A DNA stretch of 64,000 nucleotides from Heliopora coerulea (GCA_030142905.1 JASJOG010000042.1:1304501-1368500); one strand, 5' to 3'; numbered from the stretch's first letter, positions 9,500 through 22,760 are shown. Program-made: numbers and translations. Notes: generated from the sequence alone by a model not told the origin.

Positions 9500-12400
9500 G
9501 CTCTTGCCCCTCTACGTAGAAAATATCCAAACTATATTCATTGATTATGAGTCTTGAGGTAAAAACGAGTCTGTTTAAAGGAGGCACGGACGTATCCCGG
9601 TTGTCAGACAAACGGTTGCTTAAGAAAGTTAAGTTAGTGGCCCATTTATCATAGATTTGGATGTTTCGTTTGGTGATTTGGCGTGATGACATCACTGTGA
9701 CGTGATCGAAAATGGGAAGTATAGTTTTCCGTGAATTTTTAAGTAACGTTACTTCTGAAGACTTTTACTAGAACCTTAGCTAATCATGAGCGTGAGTTAA
9801 TTTTAGCAGCGGAACACTGATTAAAGATTGTGTGGCCATTGTACCCTATCGGTTTATATGTGAAAACTCCCAAAATAGCATAAAAGTTCAATGCTGGGCA
9901 TTGAACGCTGCTGCGTGTTGAAGGATTAGTAAAATGTCAAAAGTTTCAGGGAACTGGCGAAACGTCGCGGTCTTCGCTCGCAATGTCAGCAGTTCATCAA
10001 CTAAGTTTCGACATTTCCCTGACCCTAATGGCTCTTTATGCTCATGAGTGAGGGGTTGCCCTTACTGGATCTCAGGTAGCTGATAGGGTTATCCATTATA
10101 AATAAAGGTACTTTAAAAAAGGGTCGCCACAGTGAACTTTAGCGATTATTTTCTAAAGTTACAATTGGTTGATATTATCATCAGGAAATAAATAACAGTT
10201 CATGAAAAACGTGTGTACTTAACATGTGCTGCGGTCAGGCGAAAGTTTAGATGGATTAGAGAGCTTAAAATGGTACAACCGCAACTTTTCTTTCTGTGCA
10301 ACTGCTTGCCTTTAGCTCAAGAAATTGATCTGGTTCTAATAAGGCCCGAAACCTGGCCTGATGTCTAAGCTACTAGATTTTTGCGTGTTCTTCAAATAGC
10401 GCAGTGACCTTCTGTCCCAATAACCTCCTAAACTACCTGTCACCTTGCTTCGCACTTCTTATAGATAAAACTCTATTATTAACATTTAATTTTCGTGGCA
10501 GACGTGCTTGGCACAGTCAGACATATATTTAGAGTTTACCTGAAGCATGTATAAGCACGTGTCATCAACATGTGTAACTAATATGGTTGTCGGCGATATC
10601 GGCTGCTATCGCAGCAAACGCTCATTCACCTGATTCGTAGACCTCACCTGTTTCCTTGACTTGACTTTTTTAAACTAATCAATGTTTCTACCTCATTTTC
10701 TTTGGTCCTACTTTTAGCAAGCGCTCGCAGCAAAGTTGATGAGTTTTTTTGTCTTGAACGAAAGCTTTAAGCTTAGTCTTAGGTCTTCCGCACGGAGAGG
10801 TGGTTTATCTGATCAATCTTAATGTTAAACCCTCCTCTTGCGTTTGTTTGCACAGCGTGTTTTTATTACCGCGCCATGTTTCACTGTTTCATTTCTGATT
10901 TAGCAGTAAATGTAGTTTGAGACATTTACAGGTTTATGTTGCTGAATAGTTCATCGAATTCGTTTTTAGCGGAGAGCTGTCAGCAAAAATGAATAAGGGT
11001 TTTTAATTCCCCACTAGGAAACACCAGGAAATCAAATTATGTTAATCGTCACAATTTCAAGGAACATCAACTGCTTAGCGTAACGTCCTGATCTTTTCAG
11101 AACAACAAGTTCACATTGCACAGTTCTCCGTTTCTGAGAACAGGGGAAAAAGTGGAATTTCGTCGCTTTCCGTGAAGCCACTTGCAATTGAGCAAAACAT
11201 ATTTTGTTATCAAATTTTGTCACTAGGAGTCACTAATCACCACGATCTAACATGCGCTAACCTTTTGACCTGTGGTCTTTGGCAACTCTCCGCTTTTGTG
11301 TATCATATATCTGGTGGTATTTCTCATTAACCGTCTTTACAAATCCCTAAAGCGTTTATTTAAGGTTCTAAAGAGGTTATCTTTCCGACGTTTGACGATT
11401 TTTTTCCAGACGTCTTTGACCATTTTTTGTAGCTTTGACCACGGCGCGTGACAACAAGATTTTCCTACCTACTGTGGACCGGCTAAGATTTGTTTCAACG
11501 GCTTGTCTTCTTTAAACGGTTAGCTGTAAGTCATCACGCACACGAGCGGAGCTATAACGATTTGAAGTTAATAGCCGCCATTCTTTGGAACAAATTATCA
11601 AAGAATTATAAACAATTGTCAGCCGTATGTACATACGTTTTGAATTAGGCTATTTCAATGGAGTATAAAAGTACTAGAGAATTTATACCGAGTACATCTA
11701 AGCGGCAAGTCCAAATCTTGTTGGGACTTTAGAGAAAGTGATGAACACTCGGTTCGTTTTGTTAATAATCTATTGGTGAGAGCGGGTTTTGTTTAACTTT
11801 TTTCATCCACTTGTCGAATCGTCTCAGCTGACATGAATTACCCCATTAAGCTTTTGGTTCGGTTAAACATTTGTCGACCGCCCGATCGTTGTCAAATAGT
11901 GATTATAATTTTTGTTTTTCCTGTTTCGTTGTTCAGGCATTGGCTTGAAGAAACTGTTGCCTGCTTATTGCTTGAATATTGAACGCACTCACGCATACAT
12001 TGACCTCGTGGTTTTCCAGTTCGCTTTCAGTTTACTCTTGAGGTTTTATAAAACAAACGTTGCCAATTTAGTCGTGTGGTCTTTCTCTTTTAAATGTTGA
12101 CATTGAGGCAATTAATAATGTTTAAATAATTTCATATTCATTGCAGGCTTTCGATATAAAACTGACAAATATTTCATGTGTTTGCATGCCTTACTTTCGA
12201 ACTCTCAAAATAGGTTAACCTTCATATTCTAATAGACTACTAATGAATTGTTATTTCATAGTACACGATATTTATTCCAAGGACTCAGCTGGTTTTCCGC
12301 TTCGTTTTTCATTTCGTTTTCCGTTTCTCATTATGCGAACAAAATATTGCTCGCCCGACGTGAATTTTTGTATGTCTTTATAAGTGGACTTATTTTTGGA

Positions 12401-13040
12401 CATGCTTTGCCAGTTACCAGCTATTTATCTCGTATTAAACACGTTCTCCTTTTATATCGAATCGTGCCGCATGATTTGAAGACCTGTTAACAACTCACAG
12501 TAATTTCCCGGTACTCCTTTCGCAAATGATCGGGGTCGTGAAATACTTTAATATATGTAGGTTAAGAAATGGTTTGTAACCCCTTTCCCTTCTCACAACT
12601 TTCTCCAGCTGTTGTACACATTTACATTAGGCGTGTGAACTGACTTTTCTTATCGTCAAAGACTGAATGTGGAAATCAGGTCGCACATAACTCATGGGCT
12701 CCCATGTTTGGGAAAATAATTTTTAACGAATAGCCAATCAGCGGTAAGGTTGGCAAGACCCAACCAATCCGTGACAGCTAGGATGATTTGTTCGAAGTAA
12801 CATTGCTACCATTTGGCTTACTAATTATCCTTATCACGAGAACAATCAATTTTATCAGACTATTGATTTATTCAATACAAATCAAGCCATAACCAAGTCG
12901 CAAACCATTGAGTGGGGCGCAGCGTGGTTCAGTCAACATATACCAGACCACTTCAAATTTGAACACGTCTAGCGCCAACGAGACGATAAAGCACCATAGA
13001 CGTCCAAATCACACTCGTTTTTTTGTAACGCGACAGTAAA
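9500..13040. other. No gene recognised; upstream region of homeobox gene
   Basis: About 3.5 kb of AT-rich DNA with only short frames (longest 80 codons at 12248-12490, hydrophobic, no motif). It holds the upstream side of the homeobox gene, but I see no element that I can name as a promoter or enhancer. Confidence 0.5.
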
Positions 13041-14034
13041 ATGCAACAAGGGTACTCATTTTATCGTGGAAAAGGAGAGTTTCATTGCGACAAAACCACA
13101 TGGCATGCTCATTTTTACTCGAAACCACCGGCACGACCAACTCCACACTTCGTCGAAGATATTTTGGGGTTGAAGTCTCGCGGACGAGACCAAGACAAGA
13201 GAGACACAATTGAGGATATTATTGTCGATGAGCAGATTACAGATTCAAGGGGTGATGTATTTGTGGACGTGTCTTGCATTCGCAAATCGAAGCTGAAGAA
13301 TAAGAGCAAATCGAGAATTAAATGCTCCAATGCAATTGAAGATAAAGGTATGTGGAGCTAAGGATCTGAGTAGTCGAGCTGTAAATGTGGCCCTCATTTC
13401 TATTTATATTTGTTCGTTCATGATTCTGTACAGACTGCAGTAAAATATATGTGCGAGTATAGGACATGTCAAAAGATGTGGTTTATAGCTGACGCGTATC
13501 GGGATTATCTGCCTTGTAATTATATGGGGGCTATTAATGTTCGACTGGATTACTTGACATTCTCCCTTTAATTGTGTAGATCCTGTTCGCTACAAAGACA
13601 AGATACCTTGTTCGCAAAAGACTCCGAAGAAAGAACCAAGTTTGAAGACAGAAAGTAGTGAGTCGAAGAGGAAAAAGAAAGCTCGAACCACGTTCACAGG
13701 TCGGCAAATATGGGAGCTTGAGAACACATTTAAGGACAAGAAGTATTTGACTGCGGCGGAAAGGAATGAGCTAGCGCAATTACTTAACGTAACGGACAAC
13801 CAAGTTAAAATATGGTTTCAAAATAGACGAACCAAGTGGAAGAAAAATGTGAAAAACACGGGAGAGGGTTTACCAAAGAGTGGAAACGATTATGAGGAAG
13901 GTTACAACGAGAAAGAGTGTGAGACGAACCAAGAGGAGGAGGAGGTGGAAGTGGAAGGAAGTGCCACTCCTGACAGAGCAATTGACAGTAAAAATGAAAG
14001 TGGCAGTGGCAGTTACGAGGACGAAAACGACTGA
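13041..14034 (+). CDS. NK-like (ANTP class) homeobox transcription factor
   Basis: Sequence-specific nuclear DNA-binding regulator. Two exons: 13041-13347 and 13580-14034, split in phase 1 (AAAG|GTATGT donor, TTGTGTAG|AT acceptor), 253 residues. An engrailed-homology-like repressor motif HFVEDILGL lies at residues 36-44, as in many NK proteins that recruit Groucho. The homeodomain is residues 134-193: R5-T-T-F8 in the arm, helix 3 [16 protein letters not shown] with W48, F49, Q50, N51 and T54. A basic linker precedes it and a Glu-rich acidic tail (EEEEVEVE) follows it to the end. The homeodomain is ANTP-class NKL; the [12 protein letters not shown] and KKYL..AER pattern recalls the lms/CG13424 (Nedx) group from memory, unverified. 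The start is the first ATG of the open exon. An AATAAA lies 136 bp after the stop. Alternative upstream exons cannot be excluded. Confidence 0.92.
13348..13579 (+). other. Intron of the homeobox gene
   Basis: 232-bp intron with GTATGT donor and TTAATTGTGTAG acceptor. Joining the flanks restores one frame (codon GAT across the junction), supporting the splice. Confidence 0.85.
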
Positions 14035-14169
14035 CGGTGAACACGCCGCAATCCAATTGTGCCATCTGGAAGTATTTTAACAGCAATGAGCACGAAAAGG
14101 AATGCTTTCTTCTTAATTGGAGTATTAACGATTCTTGGTACAGTAACATTCGCTTCTGTCGTGTATTTA

Positions 14170-14175
14170 AATAAA
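14170..14175 (+). terminator. Poly(A) signal of homeobox gene
   Basis: AATAAA in TTTAAATAAAACAG, the first such hexamer downstream of the homeobox stop codon. Confidence 0.6.
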
Positions 14176-14229
14176 ACAGTGTAAATAGAGGCACCATTGC
14201 TCTTTCTTGATCTAAGAAAGCCACGATAA

Positions 14230-16290
14230 CGTACTTGGGAGGAGACGGCTTTGGTTTGGAACTAGCAGTACACTGATGTTTAAGTCAGGAGTGCTTGTTA
14301 TTCTCGGTCGGCAAGTAAGAGGCTGGCGCCGTCAATTAATCGCTTAAATGCTCACTTCACTACGCATTGTCATTCTTTTCCGCTAATTTTTCCTAATGAT
14401 CTTGTAAACAGCGCAAGCAAGCTGTAAGCTGTAGATCTCTTAGCAAAAATAACATCCTTCTGTGCCATTTCTGCCAAGAGACCCAGGAAGTGAGGTACCA
14501 GGTGATTCAAACATATTCGAAGGTAAATGACAATCTATTACGATGCATGGATGAAATGCTAATTTGATCTACTTAAATTGGGCCTGGTCCCTATTTTTTA
14601 CCCAAGAGGAAGTGATTAATGGGTTCTGCCAAGTGGTCCATCGTTTCCATCACTCTTAGTTAGCAACTGAAAGTTAAAATTATTGTTTGCTTAAACACGA
14701 GTTGGACTTTCATTCATTAATGGTGCCGCACATCTGGTGGCGAACTTGGATTACTGCATGACGGTCATCAGAAATCGCCCGAACGATTTCTAAACTTTGT
14801 GATCCCGGTATTTGGGGGATTTTGTTCTTGTCATTAGTTAATGCCGTGCGTTCTGTTGATACGTGTGGAGCACAACAAAATGCGAGCAAAGATATTGGCC
14901 GTGAAGACATGTTGCTGGGAGAAGCCCCTTGTTGTTATTAAGAGACCGGTTGCAAAGACGTTTCATTCTTATCTCGAAGTATTAGGCCGATCTGTGACTT
15001 TCATTAACGTAATCGTTAAGTAAATGTCCATGTCACTTCTTAACTTGTCACAACTCAAGTTTTCGGAAGAAAAATCGTCAAGAGGGCATGTCCCACAACA
15101 TCTCGCCAAAGTTGTTGTCTCCTGTGGTGTTCTGACTTTAGTCGAGAACAAACTATGCTATCGGCCGATTTGGCCCATGCTAAACAGAAAACCCGATGGT
15201 TGACACAATGAGTTTGAGGAGCGGTCTCATTGGGCGTTGTTATCAGTTAAGATATTCCATATAAACACGACTGAAGTCTTAGTCAGCGTTGATGCCAATT
15301 AATCAAACTTACACAGAAGATATTCGTCCTTGAACACCAAAATGAATCCAAACATCAAAAACCCATCGTGATCGCAGTGGGATGCGGCACGGTATTTAAA
15401 CACAAACAGTCAGTTACAAGCCTTGATGTCACCTGGTTAAACGTTATTAAATCTCGAGCTTCGAGAAATCATCTGGAGAAATAATCTAGAATCACTTGGT
15501 AGTTTTTAATTAAACTCTAATAAATTATCATAGATTGCAGGAATTTGACGACCGTGGGATGCTGTGTAAATAAAATTGCTTTGTGGCCGTCTTGTGGAGG
15601 TCGTTTGTGACACCCACAGCAACTGCACATGTATAAATAGAGAGTTTATTAAGTCAAATATCACTTTGTGTTGACCCTTTCTTCTTTCATAGCTAACGTT
15701 GTATTTATTACGATTCTTCCTCAGAGATTAAAATTAAAGCAATTGTATACGATGTGAACGGCATGTGTGTGCACGAATTTAATGCGAATTTGATGACATG
15801 AGTGATGCTTTCCTGATTGGAATAGGAGTTCGAGGGGACAAAACATTTAGGTCAAATTTTAGACAAGTAGGATTCCCACAAGAAATTTCTCCACAACCAA
15901 ACAAACCAATTGCGCGCGGTTGAAACAATCACCTAAAATATCCACTTGAAGCGATCATCATCGTTTGTTTTTCACATTTAAAATCACACAAGTTGTGTAT
16001 ACCTTTAATTTTTGTTAAAGACCATTTAGTTAGGTCAGTGAAACCCTTCCTGTACTCGGGTCAATCATTTACACAATAATAATAAGAATCGTCTTACTGA
16101 AGATGCGCCTACTCACTATAGAAGGAACTGTTTTTCAAAGGACCATGATACGACAGTACTCTTAGACAAAGATACCTATTTACAGTAACAAAATTTATAT
16201 TTACATAAGTTAAAAATTCATATTTACCTACGTACACAATTAATAAACGAAAAGTCTATTAGTTATTTAAGTATCGACTACTGAGACGTT
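14230..16290. other. No gene recognised
   Basis: Only short frames without motifs; no repeat of clear structure noticed. Nothing supportable. Confidence 0.5.
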
Positions 16291-16590
16291 TTTTTAAATG
16301 ACCGTTGTCATACCTTTGGATCAGTTGGGGTTATATCATTGGGAAATTCTTTCCATGACATTGCAGCTGTATAGGAGAAGCTCTTTTTTATGAGTAAATC
16401 TGTATCAGGCTTCGCCCGTTGGAGTTTGGTGTTATTACGTCGTAAATTGTAGGTTTCATTCGAACAATAATTAAGCAATTTATTAAGATATGTAGGCAAT
16501 TTTCTAGTCAACGCCTCGTATGTCATCATGTACATTTTCGATTTTTTAAGGTTGTGTAGATCGGTGACCAATAAAGATTCTGTTGTATCT
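16290..16590 (-). mobile_element. LINE RT C-terminal remnant
   Basis: Reverse frame of 87 codons resembling the end of non-LTR retrotransposon ORF2 in cnidarians: MVTDLHNLKKSKMYMMTYEA matches the 'L..LK.....M.YK.LN...P.YL' segment, YNLRRNNTKLQRAKPDTD the 'YNLR......LP.P.T' segment, and KKSFSYTAAMSWKEFPNDI the 'KRSFSYSGA.LWN.LP..I' segment. No RT palm remains. It differs from the 3.2-5.8 kb element at its end, so it is probably a second family. Confidence 0.7.
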
Positions 16591-17138
16591 CATTGAAACG
16601 AACATCGTATGAGTCCCCAGTTCTATATTAGACACTTCTTATGCGAGGCGTGACTGTCATGTTTTACTGTTTATTCGATTCTTTACGTGCAACACTTCAG
16701 GAACGTCTTATATAAGCCGCATCTTATTCCTCATATGATTGGCCTTGTTATCACTAGCGCTCTTCTTCTACGACGCGGCAGTTAATAAGTACACAATATC
16801 CACAAGATATAACGTATACCCCATACAAATAAACAGAATGTTGAATGACAAGGAAATACTGGTATTGGATCGGAACGTTTAACCGATCTTCTGCTCTCCA
16901 TGTGCATCTCGTCAATCTTCAGTCTTTTACCCTGCTTGTATTTGCGAGAAAATTGAATTTAACGCATCGTACGGTTCCCGTATTCGATGATAAACGGCGA
17001 AGTTTAATGCTTGTCAGAACAGGCATGTGTTTCCTGGATAATATTGTGATAAGATCCTGTGAAAAATTTCAAGTTGATCTAATTGTTCGAGCTCTATAAT
17101 GATTCAAGCATAACTGTACAAAACACGTTTGCTTACTT

Positions 17139-17312
17139 TGTTGAAGTAAAGAATAAAACATACTCCGAAAAAATTCATGTTGTTAGCTTGCTGATATTCA
17201 AGTTATGAACGACCGCAACTTTGTCTCCGTCTTGTCTTGTTCACAACTTGAATATCAAACTAACAAGATGACGTTTTTCGGATAATGTTTTATTCTTTAC
17301 TCTTTGAAATTG
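17139..17312. mobile_element. Fold-back MITE, ~170 bp
   Basis: Left arm 17143-17212 and right arm 17237-17311 are inverted copies: GTAAAGAATAAAACAT, CTCCGAAAAA and GATATTCAAGTTATGAACG on the left against CGTTTTTCGGATAATGTTTT, CACAACTTGAATATCAAACT and ATTCTTTACTCTTTG on the right. Short loop around GACCGCAACTTTGTCTCCG. No open frame. Confidence 0.82.
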
Positions 17313-17319
17313 TCAGCTG

Positions 17320-20230
17320 GTTATGATTTTATGTTCTCGAAAGTTGCGGCTTTTCAGCTTAGATAAGACGAATACACAATATTTTTCCATGTTGGTCTAA
17401 TTTACTTCCTTTTTCTACCGGTGATATAACCTATCAACTTCCAAAGCTACTCCTTTTTGAGCAGAGATTCTAAATCTTTTTCACCTGTAAATGAAAGGCT
17501 TTGGTGAATTGCATCATGCACTTGTGCAATGTTTCTTTGTTCCTCAGCCACGTGTTGCAAAAAAGTGGGGAATAAAAACGCGCTGTATTCGCAGAGGCGG
17601 AAACTTAGTCGCCCCAGTAAATGAACATGCTGTTTTTTTTAAACAACATTAAGTATATTCGTCGTTCGTTTATTTAACTGTGCACTTATACAAATTTTAC
17701 GAGTTGGTTTGAGGTTTATCTTTTATTGTTTTGGCCAGTTTCAGGCTGGAAATTAATCGGTGATGTGTGCTTAATGAACGCGAGGTCCTTTTCTTCAATA
17801 CCAACAGACGCATGTGGTCTTGTAAACAATGCACGACGTTTTTGCCTACAATAAACCGGTCACAATTAGCCTCCACGTTGTCTGTAAGTTTACAATGCAC
17901 CACTTGAAGACCAGTTAATTGAGCTCCTCGATTTGCTGCTATTCTTACCTCTGACCATGCAGTAGTTCTGTCTTGAGCTTAAGACCACCTGTTCTACAGC
18001 TGTTTTGAAACCCTAGTTGTCGTCTAAATTTATACATCGCAGACACAACATGCACAACAGCCGTTTTGATGTCATTTACCCTCCAACAGGACATGCAAGA
18101 AGAGCAGTGATAAAAAATTTCCGGTGTTTTGAAACTCTTTCAAGTCACCTCCTGGCCCCATAGAAGTTTCCATTTCGAACCACCTACCGCCTAGACGCCG
18201 TCATGGCGAGCGCGCCTATTCCACTTCAAGATATTCACAGGCATCATGAACAGGACCCTGCCAAGTTCCACCTAATTGTGCAACTGTAAGAGATTCGCAG
18301 TGTCATATTCCCTGGTTTATCGGCCATTTTTGTCTTAAAAAGCATCGAGCTCTCGATGATATAAATATATTATGGATAATTTGAAACTCCGGTCTTTAGG
18401 GTATATTTTCATAACCATTCTACACGAGGGTCTGGCAATTAATCTTACATTGCTAGACTTCAAATATGATACACCATGCATTTGCTTTGGCTATCGCTCA
18501 CCAAAACAAAAGGCTTCATACAGTGTTCTTTTATCCATGCACTTAATTCAGTTATAACAACTGAAAGGAGTAATCCCTGGCATCACTTTAAACGGTTCTA
18601 ATTGGAACCAAACTGTTATGCGTGATTTTCCCCTTTCTAGAACTCATCTATCGTTTACGGTGATAGCAGTGGCAATGAAAACTTTCTTGTAAAATATCAA
18701 ACGCACACGAAACTTCTTCGTTACCTAAAGAAGGAGCTGTTTTTATCCCAAACATTAATAATTTTAAAACTTAGGGGAAAGTTTTGCATATTAGACGAGA
18801 TTCATGACAAAACCACGCCATTTCCGTTCATATGCTTATTGTATTGAAATTAGTTTACCCATATAGTTCAAGACTCGAAATTGAAACCTAAAGGTGGTTG
18901 CCATTTGCGAATTACATGTGGAAAAATTAGTTGTCAATTTGCACATTTTATAAGCGCCGCGTATATAATTCATCTATTTAGCAAGGTTTAAACTTGTTTC
19001 AGAACAAGGTAATAACAGTGAGACAACAGAGTTTCGTAAAGTTTGTATTGATGTCTTGAACGCATCTTGACTGGTATATGACGTAATCATTACCCTGAAG
19101 ACTTTGAAGTATTTGAGTTCCCAGCCTTTATAATTGCAGACGGAAAAACAAAAACTGATAAGTCCTGGAGGTCGAAGGTTCAGAAAAGCAACAGAGTTCC
19201 ATGCGTTTTGTTTTGTCTCTGCGATGTTAAAACTATGGCCTAAGAACCCTGGGTATATAGCCGACTCGGATACTGAGTCAATTACCGTTGTCCAGATAAG
19301 TTAATATAGAAGGAATAACTAACTTGACTATTATAAGATCTTAATTGCCTAATTTAGCTGTAACAGACGGGCTAACATCGTGTAATCTATATTTAGCTGT
19401 TAAATTTCACAATATAACAAATTCCATAACCCATAGATTCCAACCGAGGTAGAGCACATGAGTTTATGTAACAAGGTTATGTAACAAGGTCATTAGTACA
19501 AAAGGAGTAGAACACAAGTTACCTAAGACACTCCTTATATAATCCACGAACGGTTCGGTTCGTACCATTTGTACAAGTCCGACCATTGCGTCTTATTTAA
19601 TGATGGGGCTCGCATGTGTTGGACGGGAACATTGTTTCCGTACCGTTTGTAGGAACCTTTTGTGTTTGATCTAAGGCGCGTTGTATTTTGTCTTGTATAA
19701 CCTCCCCTAATAAAACATATAGTCGCCGGATTGGAGAGTGTTACTAAAGGTAGTCGAAGTGAGGTTACTAGGTCATTTGTAGTGAGGGACCTAGCGGTGA
19801 GGAGGCCTACTAAGGGGCCTAGGGGGAAGAAAATTTCCTGCAGATTACTGAATTCTATTCACAACTCCATATGTAATCATCTTGTGTGTGGAGTACGATT
19901 GAATAGATTTCAGAGAGAATGTCTCGAAGACTTAAATATCTTATATTGTGCATGTACACTTGCATGCGATTAATTTGGCAGTACTTAAACATAACATTAC
20001 TCTCCTTGTTGGGGTCGCCTCGGATTTTTTAAAGGGCTTGAACCATCCCTGGCCAACTTGGCAGTTGCACGATTGGTCAGTTGTAAGATATTTGTTTTAC
20101 TGAATTGAGGACTGAACCAAAAGGAATTCCTATGAAGTTAATGCACTGATAGACGCTGCAATTTTCCCCTGCGTTTGAAATGCAATTGAATTGTTGATGC
20201 ACTGAATGAATTTTGCGGCAAAAGAGGCAA
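17320..20230. other. No gene recognised
   Basis: Nearly 3 kb of AT-rich sequence. The longest frame (80 codons, 19731-19973) has no motif and no start/splice context that persuades. Nothing supportable. Confidence 0.5.
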
Positions 20231-20241
20231 AAGAATAGTTA

Positions 20242-20277
20242 ACAATTATTCACCGACACTGAGGTGAATAATTGTTT
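20242..20277. repeat. Perfect 14-bp hairpin
   Basis: AACAATTATTCACC - GACACTGA - GGTGAATAATTGTT. It sits 5 bp outside the MITE end at 20282 and may be part of the same or a related element. Confidence 0.8.
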
Positions 20278-20281
20278 TACC

Positions 20282-20646
20282 ATATACCTCGCATAATTGT
20301 TTTCACGCACTTACTTTAACTTTTTAAGACAATTTTAGGGAAGGTCGGCTTGTCGCCCGTTCGTCGTTCGTAAACAAAACATTTTTAAACACATTCTGAG
20401 TGCATTTATTGCTAACTTGTAAAGGAAATACGTATTCCTGGATATTTTATTGCCAAATTTTGTTACTTTTTTAGTATTGTCTGGTAGGGGGCGGCTTAGT
20501 TTATTCAAAACAATTTTCTTCTTCTGTAAATGAAACAAAACTGGACGCCATCTTGTTTTGCTCGGAGGTGAATAGTGCAGGATATTCTGAGATAGACGAA
20601 CCACTAAGATTGCGCAAAAAACACTATCTACCCGCGAGACATGTGC
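20282..20646 (-). mobile_element. MITE, TATACCTCGC family, reverse copy
   Basis: Begins CATATACCTCGC and ends GCGAGACATGTGC. The internal run ACGCCATCTTGTTTTGCTC and GGAGGTGAATAGTGCAGGAT is the reverse complement of the 36.3-kb copy. About 365 bp, longer than the 193-bp complete copy because of unrelated internal sequence at 20310-20500. Confidence 0.75.
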
Positions 20647-20884
20647 TAATATAATTTATCCTTGCAATGGAGGAACCAGGTGGAAGGTGAAGTCTGGTGA
20701 GGAAGATTATTGCCCAGCATATAGCTTTAAGTAGAATCATAATACAAAGTAATTTGAAAATATTTTATATATTACTGACGTTTCGTTACTACACGTAACA
20801 TCATCAGAGTGACAAAATATACAGCGTGAAGGAGACATGTTAAGCTGTCTGCCGAGTTGTTTCACTGCTGTATAATCCACCATC

Positions 20885-21625
20885 CCTTGCAAAAATTTCA
20901 CATGAAATTCCACGTATTAAAACAATATTTTATGTGTGAATTGTTTCAATTCCATATGCAAAATGAAAATTTCATATGTGAAATTAATTTTCATATGTGA
21001 ATGTTCTATTTCATGTGTAAAGTACACGTTTCGCGAACATCAACATTTCACATGTGAAATTTTGAACCACTTCATTTCACATGTGGATTAGGTATTTCGT
21101 ATGTGAAAAGGTTCCGAGCTGATATGGGAAATGAAAATTGCATGTGCTTTTCACATTTGAAATGAGATGTGAAATTTTCGTAACGGATGATACACGTGCT
21201 GTAATGATTCACATGCGAACGAGAAATTTTCAAGTTATTATGGGAAAACAGTTCAATTGGGGGGTTTGCAGGATTAAATTGCTTTTCTCACTGTAATAAT
21301 TCCGGAGAAAACATGCCTCCGGACCCCTAAAAAGCCATTTCACATTGGCATTCAAGCCCTTCCTTTCATACAACCCTTAAACAAATACCACTAAATTTCA
21401 CTCCAGTCATTCCATGTGATCGCCCTTGAAAAGATTAAATATGTTTCAATCTCGTATCAAGAATTTTTTTTCATGCGCTTTTTGTCATGTTTAGGTTAGC
21501 CACATGCTCCATTTCACGTATAATTTAATTACAGATGTTTTACCCATGTGGTTAACAGATTATTTTCGCGTGGTTTACGTGTGGAACAATTTCACATGTT
21601 CCAATCTTCAATGTGAAAATCTTGC
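20885..21625. repeat. Dispersed array of TTTCACATGTGAAA-type palindromes
   Basis: At least a dozen variants of the self-complementary core TTTCA(C/T)ATGTGAAA occur here, e.g. ATTTCATATGTGAAATT near 20970, CATTTCACATGTGAAATTTT near 21045, and TTTCACATGTGGA near 21075; sparser copies continue to 21615. Spacing is irregular (roughly 20-60 bp), so it is not a simple tandem satellite. No open frame. Confidence 0.75.
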
Positions 21626-22760
21626 AGTCGGAATTTTTATAAGGCCCTGGGCAAACAAGGAAGTATTATACTGAGAAACATCTACGAGAAGCGTAAATTA
21701 GTGTATACAGAGCAGTGCATACAGAGACGTCTTGGACAACTAAGGAACGTTGTTTCTTGAGTGGCTGAACAAAGAAACAATGTTTCCAAACCGAACATCG
21801 AGACAGGGAACCAAAAAAATGTTTCTGAATTCTCTGAGAAGTAATTTTTGCTTCCACAACAAAACTTTAAAAAATCCGGTGCAAGCGAGAGAAATAATTG
21901 TAGCGTATGTCGAGGCCCTTAAGGTACAGTTACACAGTACACGAGATAAATATCTTTCAATCCAGACCTCAGTTTCCCGATTTTGCACACGCCATACTTA
22001 AGTGACCGGAATCCACGGATATATACCTATGTACAAACACAGAAACGCGCTGCATAATTTTTTACTCTAGTCACCACGCGTGTAAATGGACTCCACTCAC
22101 GTTGAGATTAGTGCCCTTGCACCGCATTTCGCGTGGCGGGCGAGGGGAATATTCAAGTGAAACTTCAACGCCACTGCACAGAGTAAATAATCAACCAGAG
22201 GTCCAACTCGCGTGAAAATTTGTCCCAAATTTTTTATGCGCATGCGCTGGCCTCCATGTTCCTGGCAAGTTCCACCGGCAGTTTTGACCTCATACGAATT
22301 TTTGCCATTTATATGTAAACAAAGTGAAGTTTGATTGTAGTACTAAACTGCTACATTGGAGTTAGGTTTTCAAACCTATCGATGGGTATTTGTTCAGTGA
22401 GCTTACAAAATGAAATTTACTCCACAATTTACAAATATCGTACGAACGTGTTGACAACGCTCGATGGATTCAAACATGTGCTGAATTCTTGTTAATCTTA
22501 CCACGATTTTAAACAAGTCAAAAACTGTTAAAGATCAACTGGTATACATGTGCTTATCAGCAATTTTTTCGTTTGCCTCTTCTGGCCTTGCGATCACATT
22601 TAAGGTTGACGAAGACGGTAAAACCACTTCAATTATGCGAAAATTCAGTTCAGACGAGCACGAAAGTTACAGAACACATACCTACACTTGGCGAGCGCTA
22701 GACCACTGACTTAGAGGACAGTGGGCTAGACGCTTGCCAGGAAGATGGCGGCGTTTGAAT

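Noticed and set aside
13805..14224. 139-codon reverse frame
   Set aside because: Antisense shadow of the homeobox exon; no motif.
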